Below, piece by piece: positions 1 to 8,845 of a stretch of 64,000 nucleotides of DNA. The notes under the pieces are model-generated. The model was given only the letters and a program-made list of their open reading frames with translations. It was not told the DNA's origin and ran no database searches. Origin of the DNA: an uncultured Chitinophagaceae bacterium (lineage in GTDB: Bacteria; Bacteroidota; Bacteroidia; Chitinophagales; Chitinophagaceae); the NCBI GenBank assembly GCA_936908745.1, contig CAKZFX010000016.1, forward strand, positions 1 to 64,000, read 5' to 3'. The stretch's first letter is position 1, and every line of letters begins with the position of its first letter. The position numbers and the translations under genes are program-made.

Positions 1-14
1 ACAAGGCAGGGATT

Positions 15-60
15 TTTTTACCACATAGGATCAATAGAAGCATAGAAACACATAGCTCTA
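15..60. repeat. fragment of dispersed ACATAG/CACAAAG-type repeat
   Basis: Low-complexity stretch with CCACATAGG, CATAGAAAC and ACATAG words. It resembles the intergenic word-like repeats seen again near 15.5 and 19.5 kb. The rest of the interval up to the first gene shows no riboswitch or tRNA that I can recognise. Confidence 0.4.
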
Positions 61-141
61 ATCCCCTGAAATCCACGATTGTGCATAACCTGTGCCTTAC
101 GGCAAGCCGTCATAACCTATTTTCGTAGTTAGCCATTTTGC

Positions 142-672
142 TTGAAGAAGATTATCGCCATACTACTGCTCATCAGTTTTGCTATCCAGGTGACGGGTTA
201 CCATATCTATTTTGGTGTCAGCCGCTGGGAAGCAAGGTCTGCCATGCGTCGTAACCTGCGCCGCAACGTGGAAAAAGAAGGCGTGCAGGAGTTTGTTTTC
301 TGCGACGCCAGCCACTGTGATGGCAGTCACCAGCCGCATTGGGAGAAAAACGATGAGTTTGATCTTGACGGCCATCTCTACGATGTTATCCAAAAAGAAA
401 AGAGAGGCGACAGTCTTTACGTTCGCTGTATCAGCGATGAAAAGGAAACGGAACTCCTCAAACGCTACCTCGCATTGAGTAAAGACGATTTTTCCGGCAA
501 ATCCAAAAAACGATCGACCGGCCTGCTGAAAATGCTGAACGGGTTTGTTTCGTTTTTTTCGGCACAGGAAACCGGCTCTGTTTTTTCATTACCGGGAATT
601 ATTAACGACAATTACCAGTTTCATTTATCCTACCTGCCGCACGAAGTGCTCATCCCTCCTCCGCGATGCTGA
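142..672 (+). CDS. small exported protein of unknown function, upstream of TonB receptor
   Basis: A 176-aa protein starting at TTG (142); the N-terminus MKKIIAILLLISFAIQVTG is a clear Sec signal or membrane anchor, which supports this start although TTG is unusual. The mature part has a Cys/His patch (FCDASHCDGSHQPHW, about residues 53-67), suggestive of metal or haem contact but not diagnostic. The C-terminus ends in LIPPPRC, similar to the PPR tails of the two DUF6660-like proteins of the copper island (27979-28332 and 36347-36664). It lies 74 bp upstream of a TonB-dependent receptor and probably shares its operon. No family assigned; an accessory role in metal or haem uptake is inference from context only. 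Confidence 0.65.
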   Translation: MKKIIAILLLISFAIQVTGYHIYFGVSRWEARSAMRRNLRRNVEKEGVQEFVFCDASHCDGSHQPHWEKNDEFDLDGHLYDVIQKEKRGDSLYVRCISDEKETELLKRYLALSKDDFSGKSKKRSTGLLKMLNGFVSFFSAQETGSVFSLPGIINDNYQFHLSYLPHEVLIPPPRC

Positions 673-701
673 TTCGTTTTGCATGAGTTTTTATTAAAGC
701 A

Positions 702-717
702 CTGCCGGTGACGGCAG
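702..717 (+). other. short perfect hairpin before TonB receptor
   Basis: CTGCCG-GTGA-CGGCAG forms a 6-bp stem with a tetraloop 30 bp upstream of the receptor start codon. There is no T-tract, so it is not a canonical terminator. It could be a leader structure; function unknown. Confidence 0.3.
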
Positions 718-746
718 GCGATTCCTATTATCACAAACTTTTTTAC

Positions 747-3227
747 ATGAAACGAATTTTATTCTTTGCCATTATGGCAAGCATTTCCGTATGCACCTAT
801 GCACAAAAAATAGCGGGCAGGATCACCGACGCTGTTAACCACGAACCTCTGCCCGGCGCCAGCATCAGCTTTGCTGGTAAAACCGTAGCTACTGCTGATA
901 AAAGCGGCGCTTTCTCCTTCGACTGTACCAAAGCAGGTACGGTGACGATTTCCTTTGTAGGTTATGAAACCGTGAAACGCTCTGTAAACTGCGGCGAACA
1001 AATCACCGTTGAACTGGCAACAGCAGGCGCTGTATTGGATAACGTGGAAATTACTGCCACTTCCAGCCAGAACAAGTCAATGCTGTATCAACCGGCTTCT
1101 ATTTCCAAACTAACAACAACCGAATTAAAAAGAGGACAAGGCATTTTCCTTGATGACGCTATTCAAACCAATGTACCGGGTGTGCAGATGAACCGCCGTT
1201 CGGTATCAGGGGGCCAGCAGTTTAATATCCGTGGTTATGGCAATGGCTCAAGAGGTACAAGAGGTATCAGCAGCAATTTTGATGGGCAGGGTTATAAAGT
1301 GTACCTGAACGGTATTCCTGTTACCGATGCGGAAGGCATCACCACGCTGGATGATATTGATTATGGCGCATTGGGCAATGTAGAAATTGTAAAAGGTCCA
1401 GCCGGAACATTGTACGGCCAAGCCATCGCCGGTGCGATCAATTTTAAGATCAATGCAGCGGAAAAAGGTAAGTCATCTATTGAGCAACAAGCGATGCTTG
1501 GCAATTATGGTTTGCAACGCTACACCACCATTTTAAAAGCCGGTGGCGAGCGCAGCGGCATTATGCTGGCTTATGGCAAACAAAAGTCAGATGGTTTTTC
1601 AAGACATAACGCTTCGCATAAAGATTTTGTGAATTTTGCAGGCGATTTTCAGCCAAATGATAAACAAACCGTTTCTGTTTTTGTGGGCTACACAGATAGC
1701 TACGATCAGCGTTTGGGTGAGTTGACATTGGCACAGTATGCCAACAAAGATTATTCAGGCAATATTGAGTATATCAAAAGAGATGCACATAGCCATGTCA
1801 GCACATTCAGGGCCGGGTTGTCGCATACTTATGCATTCAGCAAAGCGGTTTCTAATACGACTTCTATTTTCGGAACAGGATTCAGAAGCGATGTAAGTTC
1901 GGCAGGTGGCTGGACAGATAAAACTTCAGTGAATTATGGTTTCCGCACGTCGTTTGAAACCAAGTTCAATGTGGGCAATGGTTCTTCATTGAATGGTATC
2001 ACGGGTATGGAAGTTCAACGCCAGGATGCACAGATCACGGGTTATAACATGAAAGCCGACCCTTCTGATCCAAACCCGGGCGGCCCCTGGGTATATGGCA
2101 CAAGCCCTTACTGGATCGTAAACGCGGTTACTTCTAATAATGCGTTTGTAACAACACCGACTGCTTATTTCACAGAGTGGACATTGGCATTGCCAAAAGA
2201 ATTGTCTGTAACAGCCGGTATAGGTTTAAGCACACAGCGTATTGTACTGGATGATCGTTTTGCCTCACCTACTGCTACGGTGGCAAGACCTTCTCATTTT
2301 GACACGAGCTATAAAAATATGTGGGCGCCGCATGTAGCGATCAACAAAGTGTTTAACAAGAACATTTCTGCGTATGCATCATACAGCCGTGGCTACAAAG
2401 CACCGGTAAGTTCTTATTTCTTTATCACCACACCGGCGGTAACCACCCCGGCTACACCAGCTACTGCCCGTATCAACAGCGGATTGAAACCGGAAGTAGG
2501 CGACCAGTTCGAGATCGGTACAAAAGGAAGTTTACTGAACGATCGTTTATCGTACCAGTTGTCTTTATTCAGCATCAAGTTTGCTGATAAAATGACAGCG
2601 GTGGCAGTGCCTGTGCCAACCACACCGGCCACAGCCACGGCGTACAGCTATATGATCAACGGTGGCGAACAAAATCACAAAGGCGTGGAAGCGTTGGTTA
2701 AGTATGCAATCGTGAAAAATGGCGATGGCGTGTTTACCAATGTAACACCGTTTGTAAATTTTACTTATGCTGATTATAAGTACGGTGATAATTTTACCTA
2801 TAAAACAGGAACCACAACCGCCGGTGGTGGTATTGACACACTGAATTATGGCGGCATGAATGTTTTTGGTGTGCCTAAGATCATGGCAGCATGGGGCATT
2901 GATGCGATGACGAAGTATGGTATTTATGCCAGCTTCTCTCATTTGTATAAAGACCCGATGAGTATTTCGCTGGAAAGGATTACTCAAAACCCTGAAAGCT
3001 ATGCACTGCGCACAGCCAGCAGCTACAACCTGCTGAATGCAAAGCTGGGTTTCAGGAGAAGCATTTCCGCTCATTTTGACCTGGATGCTTATTTTGGTGT
3101 AAACAATATCACCGGCACACAGTACCCGCTGATGATTTTTGTAAACCAGTTGCCTGACGCTTATATACCTGCTCCTCCAAAAGCAGTTTATTTTGGCGGC
3201 ATCAACCTGAAGTATAATTTCAACTAA
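747..3227 (+). CDS. TonB-dependent receptor (probable haem/iron uptake)
   Basis: Outer membrane TonB-dependent receptor of 826 aa. I place the start at ATG 747 because it gives a clean signal peptide (MKRILFFAIMASISVCTYAQ); an in-frame GTG at 708 would add 13 unlikely residues. Domains: carboxypeptidase-regulatory-like fold about residues 21-100 (GRITDAVNHEPLPGASI), plug about 120-235 (FNIRGYG, VEIVKGPAG, LYGQ), then a beta-barrel ending in an aromatic-rich strand (GGINLKYNFN). It is followed by a periplasmic binding protein, permease and ATPase of the HmuTUV type, so haem or an iron chelate is the likely ligand. The assignment to TonB receptors is firm; the substrate is inference from neighbours. 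A cobalamin substrate cannot be excluded. Confidence 0.9.
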   Translation: MKRILFFAIMASISVCTYAQKIAGRITDAVNHEPLPGASISFAGKTVATADKSGAFSFDCTKAGTVTISFVGYETVKRSVNCGEQITVELATAGAVLDNVEITATSSQNKSMLYQPASISKLTTTELKRGQGIFLDDAIQTNVPGVQMNRRSVSGGQQFNIRGYGNGSRGTRGISSNFDGQGYKVYLNGIPVTDAEGITTLDDIDYGALGNVEIVKGPAGTLYGQAIAGAINFKINAAEKGKSSIEQQAMLGNYGLQRYTTILKAGGERSGIMLAYGKQKSDGFSRHNASHKDFVNFAGDFQPNDKQTVSVFVGYTDSYDQRLGELTLAQYANKDYSGNIEYIKRDAHSHVSTFRAGLSHTYAFSKAVSNTTSIFGTGFRSDVSSAGGWTDKTSVNYGFRTSFETKFNVGNGSSLNGITGMEVQRQDAQITGYNMKADPSDPNPGGPWVYGTSPYWIVNAVTSNNAFVTTPTAYFTEWTLALPKELSVTAGIGLSTQRIVLDDRFASPTATVARPSHFDTSYKNMWAPHVAINKVFNKNISAYASYSRGYKAPVSSYFFITTPAVTTPATPATARINSGLKPEVGDQFEIGTKGSLLNDRLSYQLSLFSIKFADKMTAVAVPVPTTPATATAYSYMINGGEQNHKGVEALVKYAIVKNGDGVFTNVTPFVNFTYADYKYGDNFTYKTGTTTAGGGIDTLNYGGMNVFGVPKIMAAWGIDAMTKYGIYASFSHLYKDPMSISLERITQNPESYALRTASSYNLLNAKLGFRRSISAHFDLDAYFGVNNITGTQYPLMIFVNQLPDAYIPAPPKAVYFGGINLKYNFN

Positions 3228-3233
3228 TAGTCA

Positions 3234-3265
3234 ATAACCGGGTAGCTTTATCGTTACCCGGTTAT
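3234..3265 (+). other. perfect 11-bp hairpin between receptor and binding-protein genes
   Basis: ATAACCGGGTA and TACCCGGTTAT form a perfect 11-bp stem with a 10-nt loop, right after the receptor stop codon and 9 bp before the next start. No T-run follows. It may stabilise the upstream mRNA or reduce read-through into the ABC genes. Confidence 0.55.
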
Positions 3266-3274
3266 ATTAAATCA

Positions 3275-4174
3275 ATGTGTATGCGGAAAGTTATTTTATT
3301 GTTGATCTCTTTGCCGGTTGTCTTGTTTTCCTGCGACCGTTTTAAGAATAAAGAGACCGGCGCTACAAAAGATATGCGGATCGTTTGTTTGTCCAAGCAC
3401 CTGACCGAAATGGTATTTGCATTGGGCAAAGGGCATGATATTGTGGCCTGCGATTTGAGCAGCACGTTTCCTGACAGCGCCAAATTGTTGCCGACTGTTG
3501 GTTACCACCGTGCGTTGAATCCGGAAGGTATTATCGCTGTTGAGCCGGATCTTGTAATCCATAGCAATGATATCGGTCCTGAAAATGTATTGCCGCAAAT
3601 AGAAAAAGCCGGGCTGAAAACAAAAGCTTTTGGCGGGGCTAATACGATTGACAGCGCCAAACTGCTGATGACAGAACTCGGTCATTTTTTTGGTGAAGAA
3701 AAGAAGGCCGATTCGCTGAATAAGAAAATGGATGCGGATATCGCAAAAGCAGCCGAAGCATTAAAAGCATTGAACCTGAAAGACACACCAAGCGTCATGA
3801 TCATTCATTTCGGAAGGGCGAATAATGTTTATTTCGTAATGAGCGGGCGTGGCAGAACAGGGGATAAACTGATTGAACTGGCCGGTGGCAAAACAACGGC
3901 TTATGATGCGAAAGGGGCAAGACAGATCAGCGCCGAAGCTGTAGCCGAGGCTAATCCTGATATTATCATTGCTACTGATTTTGGTTTTGACCAGATGGGC
4001 AGCATGGATAAGTTTATTACCGATATTCCCGGCGTGGCATTGACCAATGCCGGAAAGAATAAACGTATCGTGCGTTTTGAAGAACATGATCTTGTGTATT
4101 TTGGCCCACGCACCGGTGAAAATATTTTAAAGTTGATGAAACTCCTTCATCCTTCTGCCAATGTTGCGCAATAA
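3275..4174 (+). CDS. hmuT: haem/iron ABC transporter substrate-binding lipoprotein
   Basis: A 299-aa periplasmic binding protein of the BtuF/HmuT class (helical-backbone type III). A lipobox (VVLFS-C, Cys20) marks it as a lipoprotein. The first lobe (about 35-130: IVCLSKHLTEMVFALG, TVGYHRALNPEGI) and the HmuT-like signature GRGRTGDKLIELAGG (about 189-203) favour a hemin-type binder. ATG codons at 3275 and 3281 are both possible starts. Its 3' end overlaps the permease start by 14 bp, indicating translational coupling. It should deliver ligand from the outer-membrane receptor to the permease. The hmu name is by family similarity; cobalamin or siderophore remain alternatives. Confidence 0.82.
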   Translation: MCMRKVILLLISLPVVLFSCDRFKNKETGATKDMRIVCLSKHLTEMVFALGKGHDIVACDLSSTFPDSAKLLPTVGYHRALNPEGIIAVEPDLVIHSNDIGPENVLPQIEKAGLKTKAFGGANTIDSAKLLMTELGHFFGEEKKADSLNKKMDADIAKAAEALKALNLKDTPSVMIIHFGRANNVYFVMSGRGRTGDKLIELAGGKTTAYDAKGARQISAEAVAEANPDIIIATDFGFDQMGSMDKFITDIPGVALTNAGKNKRIVRFEEHDLVYFGPRTGENILKLMKLLHPSANVAQ

Positions 4175-5201
4175 CAAGTTCTTTTTCCCTGCAATAACAG
4201 CATTACTGATCGTGGTGCTGTTATTTGCTATTGCTTTTGGTGCAGTACAGGTAAGCATTCCTGAAATGTTCTCGTCATTGAAACATTTTTTTTCAGGTGA
4301 GCCTTCCGCCAACATACACGAAGGTGTTTTTTTACAATTGCGTTTGCCAAGAGTATTATTATGTGCCATCACCGGCGCTGTATTGGCCGTCAGCGGTGTA
4401 TTAATGCAGGGTTTATTCCGCAACCCGATCGTGGAGCCGGGATTGATCGGTACAAGTGCGGGTGCAGCTTTTGGCGCATCGGTAGTGTTTGTATTAAGTG
4501 CCAAATTAAGTCCTGAAGTAAAAAGCATGACAGGGCCGTTACTCGTTCCTTTATTTGCATTTGCCGGTGCATTGCTGGCTACGTATTCGGTGTATACATT
4601 GGCCAAAAGCAGCAACCGTGTTTCTATTTTATCCCTGTTGCTGATCGGTATTGCTATCAACGCCGTAGGATTGAGCGGCACAGGTTTTATGAGTTATATC
4701 GCCAGGGACCCGCAGGCGAGGAGTATTACCTTCTGGAACCTCGGTACGTTTTCCGGAGCCTCGTGGATGCAGGTGGCGATCACGGGAACAGTAGCGATAT
4801 TGGTGTTTGCGTTTGTGGTTCGCTATGCCAAACAGTTAAATGCTTTGTTGCTTGGTGAAGAGGAAGCTACTTATATCGGTGTTGATACAGAGAAACTGAA
4901 ACGAAGAGTGATGTTATTAAACACGGCAATGGTAGCTGTGGCCACAGCCTTTGTCGGCGTTATCAGTTTTATGGGATTGATCGTGCCGCACCTGGTGCGT
5001 TTATTGATCGGCAGCGACAACCGGAAGTTATTACCGGCTTCCATGATTTGCGGAGCGTTGTTATTGACCCTGGCGGACATGGCTGCCCGTTTATTATTAG
5101 CGCCTGCTGAAATTCCGATTGGTATATTAACCTCATTGGTGGGCGCACCAGTATTTATTATCCTGCTGCGCAACACAGGATGGCTGCAACAAAAAGAGTA
5201 A
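4161..5201 (+). CDS. hmuU: FecCD-family ABC transporter permease (haem/iron)
   Basis: A 346-aa inner-membrane permease of the FecCD family with about nine to ten hydrophobic segments. Family hallmarks include LRLPRVLLCAITGAVLAVSG (about 54-73), GLFRNPIVEPGLIG, and FVGVISFMGLIVPHLVRLL near residue 275, the region contacting the ATPase. The start ATG at 4161 overlaps the preceding gene by 14 bp. Length and motif order are normal for the family. It works with the upstream binding protein and downstream ATPase to import the ligand into the cytoplasm. Substrate is inferred from the neighbouring HmuT-like protein. Confidence 0.88.
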   Translation: MLRNNKFFFPAITALLIVVLLFAIAFGAVQVSIPEMFSSLKHFFSGEPSANIHEGVFLQLRLPRVLLCAITGAVLAVSGVLMQGLFRNPIVEPGLIGTSAGAAFGASVVFVLSAKLSPEVKSMTGPLLVPLFAFAGALLATYSVYTLAKSSNRVSILSLLLIGIAINAVGLSGTGFMSYIARDPQARSITFWNLGTFSGASWMQVAITGTVAILVFAFVVRYAKQLNALLLGEEEATYIGVDTEKLKRRVMLLNTAMVAVATAFVGVISFMGLIVPHLVRLLIGSDNRKLLPASMICGALLLTLADMAARLLLAPAEIPIGILTSLVGAPVFIILLRNTGWLQQKE

Positions 5202-5203
5202 AC

Positions 5204-5974
5204 ATGATTATCGCCAATAGTATTAGTTACAAGGCCGGGGCCAAAGAGATATTGCATTCCACAAGCGTTTCGATGCAGCCGGGAACGTTTAATGTGATCA
5301 TGGGGGCTAATGGCGCTGGTAAGTCCACCTTGCTCAAGTTGCTGGCAGGAAGTATTCAGCCTGTTTCCGGTTCCATACAGTTAGGTGATAAAAAGATTAC
5401 TGAATATAGCAACCAGCAATTGGCGAGGAAAAGGGCGGTGTTGTCTCAACATTATTCTATTGGTTTTCCTATCACCGTAGAAGAAGTGGTGATGATGGGA
5501 CGCTATCCTTATTTTTCGGTTAAGCCTTCGGCCAGCGATACAGCGATCTGCCATAAAACGATGGAGCAGATGCAGGTGAGTGGTTTTGCTCAACGGGATT
5601 ATAATACATTATCAGGTGGTGAGGCGCAGAAAGTGCAGATGAGCCGTGTGCTGGCGCAAATAGATGGGGCTAATAAAGAGAACATATTGTTTCTTGACGA
5701 ACCTGTTTCGCATTTAGATATAAAGTACCAGCACCAGTTATTACAAACTGCGAAGGATTGTTGCCAGCAAGGCACCACTGTTATAGCAGTTCTTCATGAT
5801 ATTAATCTTTCTTTATATTATGCGGATCGTATATTCTTTATGAAGCAAGGCCGCATTATACATGATAGTACTAACAGTCGTTCGATTACAGTTGATATTA
5901 TAAAGGAAGTCTTTGACATTAATGTGACCATCATCGAACACCCTTCACAGGCCCGTCCCGTAATTATCCCCTGA
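5204..5974 (+). CDS. hmuV: haem/iron ABC transporter ATP-binding protein
   Basis: ATPase subunit of the importer, 256 aa from ATG 5204. An in-frame ATG at 5180 would overlap the permease by 22 bp; I prefer 5204 because the domain begins there (MIIANSISYKAGAKEIL). Walker A is GANGAGKST (34-42), the ABC signature is LSGGEAQKVQ, and Walker B is ILFLDEP, followed by the switch histidine in VLHDINLS. The order and length match HmuV/FecE. The last gene of the operon; no obvious terminator follows. Confidence 0.9.
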   Translation: MIIANSISYKAGAKEILHSTSVSMQPGTFNVIMGANGAGKSTLLKLLAGSIQPVSGSIQLGDKKITEYSNQQLARKRAVLSQHYSIGFPITVEEVVMMGRYPYFSVKPSASDTAICHKTMEQMQVSGFAQRDYNTLSGGEAQKVQMSRVLAQIDGANKENILFLDEPVSHLDIKYQHQLLQTAKDCCQQGTTVIAVLHDINLSLYYADRIFFMKQGRIIHDSTNSRSITVDIIKEVFDINVTIIEHPSQARPVIIP

Positions 5975-6247
5975 TTTTATAAAAATATTTCTAAGTGCAA
6001 GTACTTAGTTTATAATGTATTTGCTTGAATCTTGCAAGGAAAAGTCCGTCAAAACATACCTGTAAGAATCCAAACGTTGTCCGCCTGCGTATGTATTTGC
6101 AACCGTCCCTTTTATCCATATCCTTCCGAAGAACCGGAAGATCCTACCCCTCTGAAAACGTCCAATTTCCTATTAAAACCATGTTCAATGTCCTTGAGCC
6201 ACCTTAATCCTTTGGAAAGACGTAAGCAAACCAAACCCTATAACACC

Positions 6248-7630
6248 ATGAACGCTATTCTTGCGCCTCTTTTCCGTCTTTTTATGGCAATCAGATCTAT
6301 CGGTATCAGCAATGATATGGATGGTTATGAAAAAAGAAAGCTTTCAGTTTTCAATGTTCTCAATGCGATGGGAATGATTAATGGAACTGTCATTCCCATC
6401 GCGGGTTTGTTTAACAACGATCAGCTGCCAACCCTCGCATGGATCGTTGCCTGTTCTCCCGCCCTTATCAGTTTTTTTGTGTTGCTGGCCAATCATTACC
6501 GCAAGTATGAAACAGGCCGTGTTGTTTATTTTATTTTTTACCCGGTGCTTACCAGTCTTGTTTATATGGCTGATATGAACCTCGGTATCGAGTTGTTTTT
6601 TGTGTTTTATGCGGTGCTGGCCGTTTTCCTGATGAAAAGAACCATACACATGGTGCTGGCTGTTTTTTTATCAATGGCCTTGTATTTTACTGTATTTGTC
6701 GTTCGGCAGGAGTATTCATTCGTTTTATCAAGCGCTAATTATAGCTTCTATGTGTTCAACCATGCGCTGGCAATCCTTTTTACTTTTTGTTGCTTATATA
6801 TGTTCAAAAAGGAAACCAATGGTTACCAGTTTCGTTTGCTGAGCAGGAATAATGAGTTGCTGGAAAGCAAGAAAGAGATTGAAAAACAAAAAGCGGAGAT
6901 TGAACAAAAGGCCTTGCAACTGGAAAAGCAGACGATGGAGTTGCAGGAACTGGACACATTAAAGAACAAGTTGTTTTCTGTTATTGCGCATGATCTGAAA
7001 ACGCCGATGTATGCGTTGCGTAATTTGTTCCGCAACATACAGCAGTTTGATATTCCCGGCGATGAAATTAAATTGATGATCCCTGATGTGGTGACAGATT
7101 TGAATTATACGACCGGGCTGATGGAAAACCTGTTGCATTGGGCCAAAACACAGATGCAGGCTGATGCATTGAAGCCGCAACTGATCAATATGGCCGATCT
7201 TATTAAGGAGGTAATGCAGTTGCTGCGTTTGCAGGCCGATGCCAAGCAGGTGTATTTGCAGGCAAAACTGGACCAGCCTGTTTATATCTATGCAGATAAA
7301 GACATGGTAAACTTGGTATTGCGCAATTTGTTGTCCAATGCTATCAAGTTTACCCCGGAAAAAGGACATGTATTTGTGGGCGCCAATCCCGGTGAGGATT
7401 ACGTGGAGATATTTGTGGAAGATACCGGCCGTGGCATGGATGCGGAAACCTTGCAGAAGATCAATGCGAACACCTATTTTACAACGCATGGCACTGCCAA
7501 CGAAAGCGGCACAGGGCTGGGGCTGATGCTATGCAAAGAGTTTTTGGCCAAGAACGGTGGTAAGATGTTCGTGGAAAGTGAACCTGGAAAAGGCAGTATT
7601 TTTTCTTTTACGTTGCCTTCGGAGAATTAA
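6248..7630 (+). CDS. orphan membrane sensor histidine kinase
   Basis: I choose ATG 6248, giving 460 aa; upstream in-frame starts (ATG 6188, TTG 6032) would add polar, atypical sequence. Six hydrophobic segments (about 36-54, 64-82, 92-108, 112-128, 134-152, 166-186) form an integral-membrane sensor. A coiled coil (about 198-238, rich in EIEKQKAEIEQ-type heptads) leads to a HisKA domain with the phospho-acceptor His248 in VIAHDLKTP, then a HATPase domain with N-box (NLLSNAIKF), G1 (DTGRGM) and G2 (GTGLGL). No response regulator is adjacent, so it is an orphan here. The signal is unknown. It may be unrelated to the haem operon, which ends 273 bp upstream. Confidence 0.88.
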   Translation: MNAILAPLFRLFMAIRSIGISNDMDGYEKRKLSVFNVLNAMGMINGTVIPIAGLFNNDQLPTLAWIVACSPALISFFVLLANHYRKYETGRVVYFIFYPVLTSLVYMADMNLGIELFFVFYAVLAVFLMKRTIHMVLAVFLSMALYFTVFVVRQEYSFVLSSANYSFYVFNHALAILFTFCCLYMFKKETNGYQFRLLSRNNELLESKKEIEKQKAEIEQKALQLEKQTMELQELDTLKNKLFSVIAHDLKTPMYALRNLFRNIQQFDIPGDEIKLMIPDVVTDLNYTTGLMENLLHWAKTQMQADALKPQLINMADLIKEVMQLLRLQADAKQVYLQAKLDQPVYIYADKDMVNLVLRNLLSNAIKFTPEKGHVFVGANPGEDYVEIFVEDTGRGMDAETLQKINANTYFTTHGTANESGTGLGLMLCKEFLAKNGGKMFVESEPGKGSIFSFTLPSEN

Positions 7631-8051
7631 CAGGCGCAGGTGACTGATGCTGCGGTGCAGCCAGGTGTTTTATCAGCGCCACGGCAAAAACACTTTTCGC
7701 CATCGCAATATCCCCCGCCGCCAAAGCGAAAACACTCAGCGCCATCGCAACATCCCCCACCGCCAAAGCGAAAACATTCAGTGCCATCGCAACATCCCCC
7801 GGCGCCAAAGCGAAAACACTCAGCGCCATCGCAACATCTCTCGGCGCCAAAGCGAAAACCCTCAGTGCCATCGCAACATCCCCCGGTGCCAAAGCGAAAA
7901 CACTCAGTGCCATCGCAACAACACCTTTCGCAGGAGCGAAAACACCCGGTGCAGTAACGAGAACACCCGGTGCAGTAGCGAGATTTGTTAATGCCAGGGC
8001 TTTATTTGTTAACGGCGCCGGGAGTTTTATCAGCGACGGCACCAGTATCAT
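7608..8051 (-). CDS. possible heptapeptide-repeat protein encoded by the minisatellite
   Basis: On the minus strand a 147-codon frame reads as an unbroken series of seven-residue units: KLPAPLT, NKALALT, NLATAPG, VLVTAPG, VFAPAKG, VVAMALS, then alternating VFALAPG / DVAMALS. The heptad register holds through nearly the whole frame, which is the only argument for coding on this strand. Against it: the frame overlaps the kinase 3' end by 23 bp, has no signal or known domain, and 21-bp periodicity alone would keep frames open. I regard coding as unproven. Confidence 0.22.
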   Translation of the reverse strand: MILVPSLIKLPAPLTNKALALTNLATAPGVLVTAPGVFAPAKGVVAMALSVFALAPGDVAMALRVFALAPRDVAMALSVFALAPGDVAMALNVFALAVGDVAMALSVFALAAGDIAMAKSVFAVALIKHLAAPQHQSPAPVNSPKAT

Positions 8052-8100
8052 TAGCGACGTGGAAGTTTGTTAATGGCAAGGCTGCATTTGTTAAAATGAA
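7655..8100. repeat. 21/42-bp minisatellite
   Basis: Six units with exact 42-bp spacing begin with GCCATCGCA at 7699, 7741, 7783, 7825, 7867 and 7909. Each unit splits into two related 21-bp halves (GCCATCGCAACATC... and GCCAAAGCGAAAACA...). Degenerate 21-bp units continue to about 8100 (ATTTGTTAA-, TATCA(G/T)TAGCGACG-like). Because 42 and 21 are multiples of three, several frames stay open on both strands. The stretch is more GC-rich than the flanking lipoprotein genes. No spacers of CRISPR type exist. It occupies the 474 bp between the histidine kinase and the next gene. Confidence 0.9.
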
Positions 8101-8104
8101 AGTT

Positions 8105-8827
8105 TCATTCTTGTGGTTTTGTCATTTGTTTTCGCCATGCTTCAAACACAATTCTTTCCTGTTCTGTTAAAACGTCTGACAGAAATTCTGTTTGAAGCGA
8201 GCCATTTAATACAGTTCCATCTCTGTTGTAGTCAAATATTTTTACTAACGAGCAACTATCTTCTGCGTTTTTGAAAATACTAAAATTTGAGTTAGGTTTA
8301 TCGCATCTTAGATAACCGATAGAGATAAACTCTTTATTTTTCCATTTTTTATAGTATTTCCTCCGCTTAAAGAAAACATTATTAATTACTGTGTCTTCCA
8401 TTGCTTCTGTTTTTACTACGAAATCGAGTGTTTTTTTAGAGTTTGCGAAATAGTCAGTTCCGACAACCTTAAAAAGAGAATCAAAAGTTGGGTATTTTTT
8501 AATGTATTGCGCTGTATCTGAAAAAGAGCTATATAGCGCAAACTGCTTTGTATCATAATTAATATAAGCATAACTTATTAAGTACTCGTGTACACTTAAA
8601 ACTCCAGCCGTGTCTGTATTGAAAAAAATCCCTCTGTTTTGCATGATTATTTGATTGTCCTTAAACCAAACAGTATCGGTACTCGAAAATGCTGGTATGT
8701 TGTCATTTGAGTACTTATCCATCTTGCTTGAAATACAGCCCTCGGATTCTGAGGGCTGTGTATTTGCAGAGAAAGAGCAACTTGAAAAAAGTAATAATAT
8801 ATATGAAGGACATCTATATAATTTCAT
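8105..8827 (-). CDS. hypothetical lipoprotein
   Basis: A 240-aa protein with a lipoprotein signal (LLLFSS-C, Cys17). The mature part contains no motif I recognise; it is polar, rich in Asp, Lys and Phe/Tyr, and includes a stretch about residues 165-210 resembling a small beta-rich domain. It lies 18 bp downstream of the other lipoprotein gene (8846-9997), so the two are probably co-transcribed. AT-rich compared with the adjacent repeat. Function unknown. Confidence 0.7.
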   Translation of the reverse strand: MKLYRCPSYILLLFSSCSFSANTQPSESEGCISSKMDKYSNDNIPAFSSTDTVWFKDNQIIMQNRGIFFNTDTAGVLSVHEYLISYAYINYDTKQFALYSSFSDTAQYIKKYPTFDSLFKVVGTDYFANSKKTLDFVVKTEAMEDTVINNVFFKRRKYYKKWKNKEFISIGYLRCDKPNSNFSIFKNAEDSCSLVKIFDYNRDGTVLNGSLQTEFLSDVLTEQERIVFEAWRKQMTKPQE

Positions 8828-8845
8828 AGCTTCCTTTATTTGTGC

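Noticed and set aside
61..141. Cobalamin or other riboswitch before the haem-type operon
   Set aside because: No conserved box or multi-stem structure could be identified by eye.
2565..3074. 169-codon antisense frame in the first TonB receptor
   Set aside because: Shadow of the coding strand; composition is Cys/His/Ile-rich nonsense and no start signal.
4127..4681. 184-codon antisense frame over the permease gene
   Set aside because: Complement of a membrane-protein gene; overlaps well-supported coding sequence.
6032..6247. N-terminal extension of the orphan histidine kinase
   Set aside because: The sequence before Met 6248 is Pro/Arg/Cys-rich, with weak starts and no resemblance to a sensor domain.
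7640..7991. Two plus-strand open frames inside the minisatellite (about 105 and 114 codons)
   Set aside because: They exist only because the repeat length is divisible by three; GTG/ATG starts are poor, and the products are Pro/His/Arg/Gln arrays without a family.
7655..8100. CRISPR array
   Set aside because: Units are contiguous and related along their whole length; there are no unique spacers and no cas genes in the window.
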